From NCBI GenBank assembly GCA_902793605.1, contig CADBEB010000001.1, positions 1 to 64,000 of the forward strand: a stretch of DNA of 64,000 nucleotides, read 5' to 3'. Below the pieces are notes generated by a model. It was not told where the DNA came from. It saw only the letters and a program-made list of their open reading frames with translations, and made no database searches. Shown piece after piece: positions 8,658 to 17,490 of this stretch. Source of the stretch: an uncultured Eubacteriales bacterium. GTDB taxonomy: Bacteria > Bacillota > Clostridia > Christensenellales > Aristaeellaceae. The stretch's first letter is position 1, and the number at the start of each line of letters is the position of its first letter. The translations under genes and the position numbers were made by a program.

Positions 8658-9609
8658 AGCTGTTGCCGAAGCGATCCGGAAAGCACAGCGAATCGCCGTA
8701 TGCAGCCATGTGAACCCGGATGGGGACACGCTGGGCAGTGCAGCTGCGATGCGGCTTGCGCTGACGAAACTCGGCAAAGAGGTGTCCCTGTTCTGCGACG
8801 GCAAGGTGCCCGATGTGCTGGCCTTCCTGCCCGGGGCCGGGGAAATCCGGATCCCGACAGGAAAGGAAGGTCCGTTTGACCTCATGCTGGCGGTGGATGT
8901 CAGCGACGAGAAACGGCTTGGCGCCTGTACGGCGCTGAGGGAAGTCAGCGCGCATACCGTGCAGATCGATCATCATCCGACGAACCCGCTTTACATGGAA
9001 GTCAACAGCGTGGACGGCAGTGCGCCGGCGACAGCCGTAATGATCCGGGAACAGCTGAAAGTCCTGAACGTGGATCTGACGCCCGAGATCGCGGTCTGCC
9101 TTTACACGGGCATCAGCACGGATACGGGCAATTTTTCCTTTGCATCGACGAACGCTGAGTGCTTCTCGATCATGAGCGAATTGATGGAGCAGCAGCTGCC
9201 TCTGGCCAGGCTCAACCGGATCCTCTTCCGGGATCACGCGATGCCGCAGGTGAAGCTGCTGAGCCGCGCATTAGGCAGCCTGAAATACTTTGAGAACGGT
9301 CAGATCGCCACGATGAAGCTGACGCGGGATGATTTTAACGGATGCCATGCATTGAGCGAGCATGCGGACACTCTGGTGAACTACGCCCTGGACACGATCG
9401 GCACCCGGATGGCGATGCTGGCGCGGGAAGCGGGCGGCGGGAAGATTAAATTCAGCCTGCGGGCCAAGGAACCGGACACGATCAACGATGTGGCTCAGGC
9501 TTTCGGCGGCGGCGGGCATCCGCAGGCATCCGGCATCACTATGGACGGGCCGCTGGAAGCGGCGATGGACAAAGTGCTTGACGCGATGATTCGCAAACTG
9601 AACGGATAA
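8632..9609 (+). CDS. DHH/DHHA1 phosphoesterase, NrnA/YtqI-like
   Basis: Predicted Mn2+-dependent oligoribonuclease / 3'-phosphoadenosine 5'-phosphate phosphatase. The 325-residue protein carries the DHH motifs: SHVNPDGDTLGSA (about residue 26), AVDVSDEKRLG, QIDHHPTN and TGISTDTGNFSFAST, then a C-terminal DHHA1 domain ending in FGGGGHPQASG, which contacts the nucleic acid. The chosen ATG has GGAGGAAA nine bases upstream and lies inside rbfA; the in-frame ATG at 8641 is an alternative. rbfA-nrnA-truB-ribF is the standard Bacillota order. Confidence 0.9.
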   Translation: MTEMSRKPEAVAEAIRKAQRIAVCSHVNPDGDTLGSAAAMRLALTKLGKEVSLFCDGKVPDVLAFLPGAGEIRIPTGKEGPFDLMLAVDVSDEKRLGACTALREVSAHTVQIDHHPTNPLYMEVNSVDGSAPATAVMIREQLKVLNVDLTPEIAVCLYTGISTDTGNFSFASTNAECFSIMSELMEQQLPLARLNRILFRDHAMPQVKLLSRALGSLKYFENGQIATMKLTRDDFNGCHALSEHADTLVNYALDTIGTRMAMLAREAGGGKIKFSLRAKEPDTINDVAQAFGGGGHPQASGITMDGPLEAAMDKVLDAMIRKLNG

Positions 9610-9630
9610 CAGAGACTGAACGAGCTGACA

Positions 9631-10548
9631 ATGAACGGATTTTTCAACATACTGAAACCCACGGGGATGAGCAGCGCAGCCGTTGTGGCAGTCATGCGCA
9701 GGCTGACGGGCGAAAAGCGTGTCGGCCACGCGGGCACGCTGGACCCGGAGGCCGCAGGTGTCCTGCCGATCATGACAGGAAAGGCCGCGCGGCTTTTTGA
9801 TTATCTGACCGACAAGGAAAAGGAATATGTGGCGGTCTGTGCTTTCGGCAGCCGGACGGATACCCAGGACGCGACCGGGGAGATCCTGGAGACCGGAGAA
9901 AACTATCCGGACCGGGAAGCGATTCTACGGGCTGCAGCAGAACTGACGGGGGATATCCGGCAGGTGCCGAGTATATACAGCGCGATCAAGGTCGGTGGGA
10001 AACCACTGTACCTGCGGGCGCGAAAAGGAGAGAACGTCGACGTTCCGGAACGCATAGTGCACATCGAAAGCATCGAAGTGCTGCGTGAAATGCCGGATCA
10101 CGGCGTTGAAATCAGGGTGTGCTGCGGAAAAGGAACCTATATCCGGACGCTGTGTGACGACCTGGGCGTGAAATGCGGCTGCCCGGCGCATATGCGCAGC
10201 CTGCTGCGGACAAGGAGCGGCGCGTTCACGATCGACAATGCAATCCCGTTGGAGGAAGCCCGTGCGCTGGCTGAGGCCGGAACGCTGACAGGAAGGATGC
10301 TTCCGCCGGACTGGCCGCTGGGCCATCTTCCCCGGACCGACGTTCCGGAACGAATGAGCAAACGGGTGGCCAACGGAGCAAAGATCCCGCTGGGCGGCTG
10401 GAACAGTCCGGTCCTCCCGGAAGGCGGGGTGACACGAGTCTACCTGGATAACGAATTCTGGGGCCTGGCAGTTCGGGAAGGAAAAGAACTGGCGTGGAAG
10501 GCACAGATCGCGCCGGAAGCGGCAGAGGAGAAACAGGGATGCGAGTAA
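9631..10548 (+). CDS. truB: tRNA pseudouridine(55) synthase TruB
   Basis: Makes pseudouridine 55 in the T-loop of tRNAs. The 305-residue protein has the N-terminal motif GFFNILKPTGMSS, the catalytic region RVGHAGTLDPEAAGVLPIM with the nucleophilic Asp, YVAVCAFGSRTDTQD, QVPSIYSAIKVGGKPLY and KGTYIRTLCDDLG. A C-terminal PUA-like region follows. It overlaps ribF by 10 nt. Confidence 0.95.
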   Translation: MNGFFNILKPTGMSSAAVVAVMRRLTGEKRVGHAGTLDPEAAGVLPIMTGKAARLFDYLTDKEKEYVAVCAFGSRTDTQDATGEILETGENYPDREAILRAAAELTGDIRQVPSIYSAIKVGGKPLYLRARKGENVDVPERIVHIESIEVLREMPDHGVEIRVCCGKGTYIRTLCDDLGVKCGCPAHMRSLLRTRSGAFTIDNAIPLEEARALAEAGTLTGRMLPPDWPLGHLPRTDVPERMSKRVANGAKIPLGGWNSPVLPEGGVTRVYLDNEFWGLAVREGKELAWKAQIAPEAAEEKQGCE

Positions 10549-11453
10549 TCTACGGAAATGAAAAGTCCGGCGGGCGTGTTGTCGCCCTGGGCACCTTTGA
10601 CGGGGTGCATCGGGGACACCAGGCATTGCTGACAACAGCCAAAGCCTATTCCAGGGAACACGGGATTCCGCTGCGAGTCTATACCTTTGACCGCCATCCA
10701 CTGGACGTGATCGCACCGGAACACGCGCCGCAGATCCTGACGACGCTGCCCGAGAAGATGAGCAGGATGTGCCGCTTCGGCGTAGACGAGCTTCAGTTGG
10801 TCCGTTTTGACCGGGAGATGGCGGACATGAAACCGGAAGCGTTTCTGGACCGGCTGCGTGAGACAATGGACGTCCGCGCGGTGGTGGCCGGATGGAACTA
10901 CTCCTTCGGCCGGAAGGCGGGAGGAGACGCGGAGATGCTGCGCAGGGACGGGGAGAAATACGGATACGACGTGCTGATCGAACAGCCCGTGACCCGGAAG
11001 GACGGGACAGCGATCTCTTCCAGCCTGATCCGCGAAGAGCTGCTGGCCGGTAACACAGAGGAGGCTGACGACCTCATGGGTGCTCCCTATACCATCACCG
11101 GGAAGGTGGTGGAAGGGAAGCATGAAGGACGTTTACTTGGGTTCCCGACTGCCAACATTGCCTATCCTTCAAAAAAAGTGCTTCCGGCTTACGGGGTCTA
11201 CACCTGCCTCATGGAAACGACGGAGGAAATGTATGCCGGCGTCGTGAATATCGGCAGAACGCCGACCCTTCCTTCGGGAAAGGTCACCGTAGAAGCCCAC
11301 GCGCTGGAAGGATGCCCGGATCTGTACGGCAGAACGGTCCGGCTGACTGTGATCGGGCGGCTGCGTGCGGAGCGGAAGTTTGACACGATTGGAGAACTCG
11401 AACGACAGATCGACCTTGATAAGGAAAAGGCGTTTGAACTGTTTGATCTTTAA
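10539..11453 (+). CDS. ribF: Bifunctional riboflavin kinase / FAD synthetase
   Basis: Makes FMN from riboflavin and FAD from FMN. In the 304-residue protein the N-terminal nucleotidyltransferase domain shows ALGTFDGVHRGHQALL and SFGRKAGGDAEMLR with SSSLIREELLAGN. The C-terminal riboflavin kinase domain shows GKVVEGKHEGRLLGFPTANIAYP and GVVNIGRTPTL. The ATG lies in the end of truB. Last gene of the operon; a decayed repeat and the glgP promoter follow. Confidence 0.94.
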   Translation: MRVIYGNEKSGGRVVALGTFDGVHRGHQALLTTAKAYSREHGIPLRVYTFDRHPLDVIAPEHAPQILTTLPEKMSRMCRFGVDELQLVRFDREMADMKPEAFLDRLRETMDVRAVVAGWNYSFGRKAGGDAEMLRRDGEKYGYDVLIEQPVTRKDGTAISSSLIREELLAGNTEEADDLMGAPYTITGKVVEGKHEGRLLGFPTANIAYPSKKVLPAYGVYTCLMETTEEMYAGVVNIGRTPTLPSGKVTVEAHALEGCPDLYGRTVRLTVIGRLRAERKFDTIGELERQIDLDKEKAFELFDL

Positions 11454-11455
11454 TG

Positions 11456-11515
11456 CGGAAGGCTTTCCTGCCCCGGGCTGCCGCAAGGTACGAACTCACG
11501 GACCTTCGGCAACAT
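11456..11515 (+). repeat. Partial copy of the dispersed palindromic repeat, after ribF
   Basis: Nucleotides 11461-11490 match 41285-41315 with one substitution and one length difference (core CCGGGCTGCCGCAAGGTA). GGACCTTCGGCAAC follows, the CTTCGG tail seen in other copies. The central palindrome of the full copies is missing here. Confidence 0.6.
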
Positions 11516-11550
11516 GGCGGATATGGCAGAAAAAGAGACTGTTCTCTGCC

Positions 11551-11580
11551 TTGCCAGGGAAATAAGGATAATGATATAAT
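11551..11580 (+). promoter_or_regulatory. Promoter of glgP
   Basis: TTGCCA, 18-nt spacer, TATAAT, with an extended TGA before the -10. It lies about 60 nt upstream of the glgP start. Confidence 0.7.
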
Positions 11581-11641
11581 AAATTATTGTGAATTATTTC
11601 ACAGCACAGGTATGGACACCCAGGATCAAAGGAGGAACAAT

Positions 11642-14164
11642 ATGCCTGCTACCAAGTTTGACAAGGAATCCATCAAAAATACGATCGTTGGAAAAATACA
11701 GCGGTACAACGGCCTGACCATCGAGGAAGCTTCCCCGCGGCAGATTTACCGCGCCGTGGCTTCCACCGTGCGTGACCAGATTATGCAGAAGATGCTGCAG
11801 AGCCGCGAAGCCTGGAAAAATCAGAAGGGCAAGAGCCTGTACTACCTGAGCGTTGAATTCCTGATGGGCCGCAGCATGTACTGCAACATGCTGAACCTGC
11901 TTTCCACGAAGGAATATACTGAAGCCCTGAATGAACTGGGCATCGATATCAAGGACGTGCTGAAGGAAGAGCCGGAACCCGGCCTGGGCAACGGCGGCCT
12001 CGGGCGCCTGGCGGCTTGCTTCCTGGACAGCCTGAGCAGCCTGGATCTGCCGGCCATGGGCTGCACGATCCGCTATGAATACGGCCTGTTCCGCCAGAAG
12101 ATCGTGGACGGGCAGCAGGTGGAGATGCCCGATAACTGGCTGGAGAACGGCAACGTCTGGGAGACCGCGATGATGGAGGACGCCTGCGAGGTGCACTTCG
12201 GCGGTCATGTGGAAGAGTATGAACTCAACGGCATCAAGAAGTATGTGACCAAGGACTACTACACCGTCGAGGCGGTCCCGTACGACATGCCCGTGGTAGG
12301 CTACGACGCCACGATTGTGAATCCGCTGCGCATGTGGAGCGCCCGGAGCCCCAAGAAACTGGACCTGAACAGATTTGGCGAAGGAAACTATGTGCAGGCT
12401 TCCGAGGAGATCGAGCTGGCCGAGGCCATCTCAAAGGTGCTCTATCCCGAAGACAAGCACTATGAGGGCAAGATGCTGCGGCTGAAGCAGCATTACTTCT
12501 TCACCAGCGCTTCCCTCCAGTTTATCCTGAAGGACTTCAAGCGCCGCTTCGGAAACGATATGCATAAACTGCCGGAGAAAGTGGTTATCCATATCAACGA
12601 TACGCATCCCGGCATGGCGATTCCGGAACTGATGCGCCTGCTTATCGATGAAGAAGGCCTGGGCTGGGAAGAGGCGGCGATCATAACCCAGAAGACAATC
12701 GCCTACACGAACCACACGATCATGGCGGAAGCGCTGGAGAAATGGCCGGTGGGCATGGTTCAGCTGTTGCTGCCCCGCTGCTACCAGATCATCTGCGAGA
12801 TGAACACCCGCCTGTGCGAACTGTTGTGGAACGCCTTCCCGGGCGACTGGGACCGTATTGCCCGCATGGCGATCGTCAGCTACGACAACGTCCATATGGC
12901 GAACATGTGCGTGGCGATGAGCTACTCCGTGAACGGCGTGAGCAAGCTGCACGGCGAGATCCTGAAGGCTGAAACCTTCCACGACTACAACCTGGTCATG
13001 CCTGAAAAGTTCAGCGCGATTACCAACGGCATCACACACCGCCGCTGGCTGATGAGCTGTAACCAGGAACTGACCGATCTGATCAATGAATCCATCGGCA
13101 CAGGCTGGATCAAGGATCCGGAACGGCTGAGCGAGCTGCGTCCCTTTGCGGACGACGCCGCCTTCCGCGAGAAGTTTGCTGAGATCAAACGGCACAACAA
13201 GGAACGGCTGGCCATTATGCTGAAGGAACGCCAGGGCGCGATCATCGATCCTTCCTTCATGTTCGACGTACAGGCGAAGCGCCTGCACGAGTATAAGCGG
13301 CAGATGCTGAATGCGCTGCATATCCTGGTGCTGTATAACCGGATCGTGAACGACGAAAATTTCACCATGGAGCCCCGGGTCTTCATCTTCGGCGCAAAGG
13401 CGAGCCCCGGATACTACCGTGCGAAGCAGATCATCCGCATGATCTGCGCGCTGAGCAACCTGATCGCGAAGCATCCCCGGGCCAGCAAGATGCTGCAGGT
13501 CGTGTTCCTGGAGAACTACGACGTGAGCAGCGCCGAGGTGCTGATCCCGGCAGCGGAGGTATCCGAACAGCTGTCCACTGCCAGCAAGGAAGCCAGCGGT
13601 ACCGGCAACATGAAGTTCATGATGAACGGTGCGGTGACCATCGGTACGATGGACGGCGCGAACGTCGAGATCAGCGAACAGGTCGGCATGGATAACATCT
13701 ATATCTTCGGTATGCGGTCCGACACAGTGCGCGACATGTACCGCGAGAACAACTACAACCCGATGAGCATCTTTGAGACGAACCAGGAGATCCGCCTGGC
13801 CATGAGCCAAATGATCGACGGAACTCTGATGCCCGACAATCCAGCCGCTCTGCAGGATCTGTACCACAGCCTGCTGTTCGGCTCCTGGGGAAGCATGGGC
13901 GACAGCTATTTTGTTCTTAAGGATTTCGGCTCCTACAGCATGGCGCAGCGCCGGCTGAATCAGGATTACCAGGATCAGAAGAAGTGGCAGAAGATGGCGG
14001 TGATCAACACAGCCATGTCCGGCGTCTTCTCCTCCGACAGGACGATCCGCGAATACAACGATACGATCTGGCATCTGACGCCCATTGGCCGGAAGTCGGA
14101 AAAAGCGGAAGTTCAGCCGGAAGCGAAGCCGGAAAAGGAAAGCAAAAAGAAGAACAGGAAGTAA
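11642..14164 (+). CDS. glgP: Glycogen/starch/alpha-glucan phosphorylase
   Basis: Cytoplasmic GT35 enzyme releasing glucose-1-phosphate from glycogen. The 840-residue length is normal for the family. Visible are the N-terminal substrate region (LYYLSVEFLMGRS, GNGGLGRLAACFLDS), HINDTHPGMAIPELMR, and the pyridoxal-phosphate site EASGTGNMKFMMNG with the cofactor Lys near residue 658. The start ATG has CAAAGGAGG upstream; a longer frame exists but lacks a ribosome binding site. The C-terminus ends in a Lys/Glu-rich tail. It has its own promoter and no neighbouring glycogen synthesis genes in view. Confidence 0.96.
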   Translation: MPATKFDKESIKNTIVGKIQRYNGLTIEEASPRQIYRAVASTVRDQIMQKMLQSREAWKNQKGKSLYYLSVEFLMGRSMYCNMLNLLSTKEYTEALNELGIDIKDVLKEEPEPGLGNGGLGRLAACFLDSLSSLDLPAMGCTIRYEYGLFRQKIVDGQQVEMPDNWLENGNVWETAMMEDACEVHFGGHVEEYELNGIKKYVTKDYYTVEAVPYDMPVVGYDATIVNPLRMWSARSPKKLDLNRFGEGNYVQASEEIELAEAISKVLYPEDKHYEGKMLRLKQHYFFTSASLQFILKDFKRRFGNDMHKLPEKVVIHINDTHPGMAIPELMRLLIDEEGLGWEEAAIITQKTIAYTNHTIMAEALEKWPVGMVQLLLPRCYQIICEMNTRLCELLWNAFPGDWDRIARMAIVSYDNVHMANMCVAMSYSVNGVSKLHGEILKAETFHDYNLVMPEKFSAITNGITHRRWLMSCNQELTDLINESIGTGWIKDPERLSELRPFADDAAFREKFAEIKRHNKERLAIMLKERQGAIIDPSFMFDVQAKRLHEYKRQMLNALHILVLYNRIVNDENFTMEPRVFIFGAKASPGYYRAKQIIRMICALSNLIAKHPRASKMLQVVFLENYDVSSAEVLIPAAEVSEQLSTASKEASGTGNMKFMMNGAVTIGTMDGANVEISEQVGMDNIYIFGMRSDTVRDMYRENNYNPMSIFETNQEIRLAMSQMIDGTLMPDNPAALQDLYHSLLFGSWGSMGDSYFVLKDFGSYSMAQRRLNQDYQDQKKWQKMAVINTAMSGVFSSDRTIREYNDTIWHLTPIGRKSEKAEVQPEAKPEKESKKKNRK

Positions 14165-14208
14165 AACGGAAAAACAAAACGGACCGCAGGATCAATTCCT
14201 GCGGTCCG
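14163..14208 (-). terminator. Terminator of the 80-residue minus-strand gene
   Basis: A perfect 12-bp stem (CGGACCGCAGGA / TCCTGCGGTCCG) with a 5-nt loop at 14180-14208; on the minus strand it is followed by TTTTGTTTTT. It lies between the convergent glgP and the small gene; the plus-strand T-tract is poor. Confidence 0.75.
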
Positions 14209-14224
14209 CGTGTATTCTCAAGGA

Positions 14225-14467
14225 TTACTTGCCGCCGAAGAGGCTCTTGATCTTACCGAGGATACCGGTTGCTTCCTTGCCGATGTCACCGGGCAGGCCC
14301 AGCTTGCCGGTGACACCCTTGACGACTTCCGCCAGCTGGGAGGGATCCAGGTCGATGCCCAGCAGGTTCTTGACGATGGAAAGCGGATCCTTCGTGAACT
14401 TTGCGATCAGATCGTTGTTGCCGGTCAGTTTACTGACAAGGTCTCCGATGATTTTCTGAATATCCAT
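14225..14467 (-). CDS. Hypothetical small protein (80 aa)
   Basis: I do not recognise a family. The 80-residue protein has no signal peptide or membrane segment. It reads as short amphipathic helices (IQKIIGDLVSKLTG, PLSIVKNLLGIDLDPSQLAEVVKGVTGKLG) and ends GILGKIKSLFGGK. It is a real gene: AAAAAGGAGGATAAACC precedes the ATG, it has its own promoter and a strong terminator. It diverges from the Ala/Lys/Thr-rich protein, whose C-terminus ends in a similar Gly-rich amphipathic LFGNLLGGK tail. Confidence 0.7.
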   Translation of the reverse strand: MDIQKIIGDLVSKLTGNNDLIAKFTKDPLSIVKNLLGIDLDPSQLAEVVKGVTGKLGLPGDIGKEATGILGKIKSLFGGK

Positions 14468-14524
14468 GGTTTATCCTCCTTTTTGATCAGCCGCACGACG
14501 ATGCGGCTGTTCCTGCTATGTCGT

Positions 14525-14553
14525 ATTATAGACTTCGGAAACATGAAAGGCAA
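14525..14553 (-). promoter_or_regulatory. Promoter of the 80-residue gene
   Basis: Minus-strand TTGCCT, 17-nt spacer, TATAAT. The short leader carries a 7-bp hairpin (AGCCGCA/TGCGGCT, 14488-14507) before the ribosome binding site. Confidence 0.65.
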
Positions 14554-14592
14554 GAAGAGCAACGCAAAAATGCGAAACATATGCAGAAAGAG

Positions 14593-14621
14593 TTGAAGAA
14601 AACCGCACAACGCGTTAAAAT
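14593..14621 (+). promoter_or_regulatory. Promoter of the Ala/Lys/Thr-rich protein gene
   Basis: TTGAAG, 17-nt spacer, TAAAAT, about 45 nt before the start codon. It diverges from the promoter at 14525-14553. Confidence 0.6.
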
Positions 14622-14665
14622 ACTGACAAAGCTACAGGAAAATAAATACAGGAGGTTAAGATTCC

Positions 14666-15280
14666 ATGCCTGCCGAAAAGAAGACCACTGCTGCCAGGAA
14701 AACGACGACCGCCGCAAAGAAGCCTGCAACGACCGCTGCGAAGAAGACGACAGCAACCGCCGCGAAGACGACTGCCGCAAAGAAACCTACGAAGCCAGCG
14801 ACAACAGCGAAGAAGACTACCGCTGCTAAGAAACCCGCGACGGCCGCGAAGAAGACCACTACGGCCAGGAAGCCCGCGACAACCGCAAAGAAGACGACGA
14901 CCGCCGCCAAGAAGACCACCACGGCCAGGAAGCCGGCAACAACCGCGAAGAAGACGACGACTGCCGCCAAGACCACCGCGGCTAAGAAGCCCGCGACGAC
15001 AGCAAAGAAGACGACAGCAAAAAAGCCTGCAACGCCGGCTTCCGCCAATGCCACCATGAAGGTCACACCAACCGAGAAGAAGCTGATTGAGGCCTTCCGT
15101 TTCGCATCCGCTGAATTGAAGAAGATCTCAATGAAGGTTCTGAAAGGCGAGTACAGCGATACTTCGCTGAAACTGCTGGACACGGTCGGCGGAGGTATCG
15201 CTTCCGGCGCCGAAGGCATCGGTGATTCGATCGGTGAAACGATCAGCAATCTGTTCGGTAACCTGCTCGGAGGAAAATAA
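14666..15280 (+). CDS. Histone H1-like Ala/Lys/Thr-rich protein with a C-terminal domain
   Basis: The 204-residue protein is in two parts. Residues 1 to about 127 are almost only Ala, Lys, Thr, Pro and Arg, in irregular AAKKTTT / ARKPATTAKK repeats, like bacterial histone H1-like DNA-binding tails. Residues about 128-204 form a normal-complexity domain starting MKVTPTEKKLIEAFRFASAELKKI and ending in a Gly-rich amphipathic segment, ETISNLFGNLLGGK. The ATG follows CAGGAGG. Binding to DNA or another polyanion is inferred from composition only. The function of the C-terminal domain is unknown. Confidence 0.75.
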   Translation: MPAEKKTTAARKTTTAAKKPATTAAKKTTATAAKTTAAKKPTKPATTAKKTTAAKKPATAAKKTTTARKPATTAKKTTTAAKKTTTARKPATTAKKTTTAAKTTAAKKPATTAKKTTAKKPATPASANATMKVTPTEKKLIEAFRFASAELKKISMKVLKGEYSDTSLKLLDTVGGGIASGAEGIGDSIGETISNLFGNLLGGK

Positions 15281-15298
15281 GGAACAAGACAATCAAAA

Positions 15299-15334
15299 AA
15301 CGGACGTCTGTCATCAGACGCCCGTTTTATTATC
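15299..15334. terminator. Bidirectional terminator between convergent genes
   Basis: CGGACGTCTG and CAGACGCCCG pair with one mismatch around TCAT. An A-run lies on the left and TTTTATTA on the right, so it works in both directions for the genes ending at 15280 and 15341. Confidence 0.75.
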
Positions 15335-15340
15335 CGCCGG

Positions 15341-16402
15341 TTATTTTACGACGATCTCCGTGTCTTCCGTAACGGTCACCTGCATCGAGGCGGCCCCCAG
15401 GCTCTGGGCCTCACCGCCGTTGACGACATAGCCGTTGGCCGCGGCGTCATAGGAATCGGCAAACACATAGATCACAGCGCCGGAAGGAACTTTGCCGCTG
15501 GCGACTTTCTTCAGGCCGCCCCTCAGATAGGTGAACGTGCAGCCCTTGCAGGTAACGGTCAGCATATTGCTCTCATCCACCTTGGCGGAAGCGGCGGTCT
15601 TGGCGGCAACCTTCAGGCTGATGGATGTATCGGAGGAAAGATTCAGCATCTTGAAGCTACTGATCTCTTCTTCAGGCTCAAAACGGACACCGTTGACGGT
15701 CCAGCTCTTGAAGGGATCTTCTGACTTGACAACGACGTTTCCGCTGCCGGTGAAGGTCAGGGAAGAAACCGCATCTCCATCGGGATTACCCATGGAATCG
15801 GCTTTGTAAAGGATATTGCCGCTTGCGGAGACCGTGAACTCCTTGGGTCCTTCAGTCGCGCCTTCGTCTTCCTCGTCCTCTCCGCCTTCCTCATCAGAAG
15901 CCTTCTTTTCAGCTGTTTCTTCTGTTTTACCGGACTTGGCCTCCTCTCCGCCTTCGCTATCCTTGCCTTCGCCTTCGGAATCTGCCGGCGGTTCCATGCC
16001 GGGGAGTGTGATCACAACAGGATCGGTATCCATCTTGTAGGCATTGGAATAAAGATGACAATAAATCGACCAGCCGTTCAGCGCATCCGGGATCTTTGTC
16101 AGGACAAGCTTGTTCGACGTGGCGCCTTTAACAACCAGGCCTTTTAACTCTTTAATCTCCTTGGCAACCTTTTTCCCGGTGGAGGTCCGGCTGGAATCCT
16201 CAGGATCCACGAAAACCCACTGGTACTTGATGCCCTTGCCCTTCGCTTTCACAGTCACTGTGACCGAGGTAGCCTTGCCTTTCTTTTCTTTCACAGTAAC
16301 CTTGGTCTGCTGGGTAATCTCCCATTTGGGCTCGGCCACTGCTTCGGCAATCATCGAGAATACAAGGCAGAATACAAGGACCAGGCCTACGATACGCTTC
16401 AT
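15341..16402 (-). CDS. Secreted protein with Ig-like and beta-rich repeat domains
   Basis: The 353-residue protein has a signal peptide (MKRIVGLVLVFCLVFSMIAEAVA) and no lipobox Cys. An N-terminal Ig-like domain (about 25-130, VTVTVKAKGKGIKYQWVFVDP) is followed by an acidic low-complexity linker (about 138-190, Glu/Asp/Lys/Ser rich) and a C-terminal beta-rich part that includes a VFADSYDAAANGYVVNGG segment resembling bacterial InlB-type B repeats. The start is the ATG behind CAGGAGGCG. It has its own promoter and is not clearly part of the holA operon. The function is unknown; it is probably extracellular. Confidence 0.75.
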   Translation of the reverse strand: MKRIVGLVLVFCLVFSMIAEAVAEPKWEITQQTKVTVKEKKGKATSVTVTVKAKGKGIKYQWVFVDPEDSSRTSTGKKVAKEIKELKGLVVKGATSNKLVLTKIPDALNGWSIYCHLYSNAYKMDTDPVVITLPGMEPPADSEGEGKDSEGGEEAKSGKTEETAEKKASDEEGGEDEEDEGATEGPKEFTVSASGNILYKADSMGNPDGDAVSSLTFTGSGNVVVKSEDPFKSWTVNGVRFEPEEEISSFKMLNLSSDTSISLKVAAKTAASAKVDESNMLTVTCKGCTFTYLRGGLKKVASGKVPSGAVIYVFADSYDAAANGYVVNGGEAQSLGAASMQVTVTEDTEIVVK

Positions 16403-16442
16403 GTTGAACGCCTCCTGCATTAAAACGCAATATATTGTATAC

Positions 16443-16471
16443 ATATTAACATATTATCACAAGAATGACAA
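16443..16471 (-). promoter_or_regulatory. Promoter of the secreted-protein gene
   Basis: Minus-strand TTGTCA, 17-nt spacer, TAATAT in a very AT-rich stretch. A second overlapping pair (TTGTGA, 17 nt, TACAAT) lies 10-15 nt downstream. Confidence 0.6.
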
Positions 16472-16479
16472 TATTTTTC

Positions 16480-17490
16480 TTAAATTTTCGAATCTCTTAA
16501 ATTCAGGAGTTTAATCACCAGTGCTTCGAGGGCGCTGTTCACCTGAAGACGGCCGGATTTGAAACCGTATTCCGTATCAAAACAAAGCGCGACCGCCTGT
16601 TTGACCTGTCCGCCGGTGTAGGCGGCGGCCTGGCGGATGTACTGGTCCAGGGCAAAAGGCGGAACGCCGAGGGCGGACCTGATGAACTCGCGGCTCTTCT
16701 TTTCATATTGCATGATCTTAATATGCTGCAGAAAACGATACTGCCGCAAGAGCAGCGCCAGCATCTGGGCAGGCTCTGTTCCGTTCAGCAGCTGGTTCTT
16801 CATCAGGATGAGGGCACGCTTCTTCTGGCCGGTCACGACAGCGTCCACCAGCTGGAAAACCGTGCATTCCGTGGAAGGGGTTGCGAGGGCGGAGACATCG
16901 TCGGCTGTGACGGAAGGACGATCCCCGACGTAGGAGGCAATCTTTGAGATCTCCGTAGAGAGCCTGCTGGCGTCATTGCCAACGGTAAAGATCAGGTAAT
17001 CCGCAGTCCGCGCGTCACACTCTTTTCCGGCTTCGTGAAACGCGTCGGTCACAAACCTTGTCAGTTCGGCGCCGGCAAGGCGGTTGAAGCTGACAATTCC
17101 GCCAAGCTTTTTGACGGTTGTATAAAGCTTTTTTCGCGCATCCGGCTTTCCGGTGCAGTAAAAGAGCAGGACAGCCGTCGGGGGAACCGAGGGGAGATAG
17201 GAAGCCAGGCGGTCGTCTGCTTCTCCGCGGCCCATGACGGCCGGATGATCGCGAACGATGATCAGGCGTCGTTCCGCCAGGAAGGGAAGGGTCTCAGCCG
17301 CTGCGATCAGCTGGTCTGTCTCGGGATCGTCCAGCACCATCTCATTCATCTCCTCCATGCCTGCGGGCAGGAGGGTCTTGCGAAGTGATGAGAGGGCGTC
17401 CTGCTTCATCTGCTCCTCTTCCCCCTCAAAGAGCAGGACGGAAGGCAGGGAACCGCCGGCAAGAGCCTTTTCAAAGTCTTTACGATCCAT
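16480..17490 (-). CDS. holA: DNA polymerase III subunit delta
   Basis: Clamp-loader subunit that opens the sliding clamp. The 336-residue protein has the three-domain AAA+-like delta layout: LPSVLLFEGEEEQMKQDAL at the N-terminus, FLAERRLIIVRD, then FTVGNDASRLSTEISKIASYVG and a helical C-terminus (LLRQYRFLQHIKIM). The ATG at 17490 follows GGGAGG with 8-nt spacing; a TTG two codons upstream is less likely. It overlaps the end of comEC by 11 nt, the usual comEC-holA pairing in Bacillota. Confidence 0.92.
   Translation of the reverse strand: MDRKDFEKALAGGSLPSVLLFEGEEEQMKQDALSSLRKTLLPAGMEEMNEMVLDDPETDQLIAAAETLPFLAERRLIIVRDHPAVMGRGEADDRLASYLPSVPPTAVLLFYCTGKPDARKKLYTTVKKLGGIVSFNRLAGAELTRFVTDAFHEAGKECDARTADYLIFTVGNDASRLSTEISKIASYVGDRPSVTADDVSALATPSTECTVFQLVDAVVTGQKKRALILMKNQLLNGTEPAQMLALLLRQYRFLQHIKIMQYEKKSREFIRSALGVPPFALDQYIRQAAAYTGGQVKQAVALCFDTEYGFKSGRLQVNSALEALVIKLLNLRDSKI

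Noticed and set aside
14680..15040. Low-complexity DNA considered as a non-coding satellite
   Set aside because: It is in frame, with a promoter, ribosome binding site and a normal-complexity C-terminal domain.
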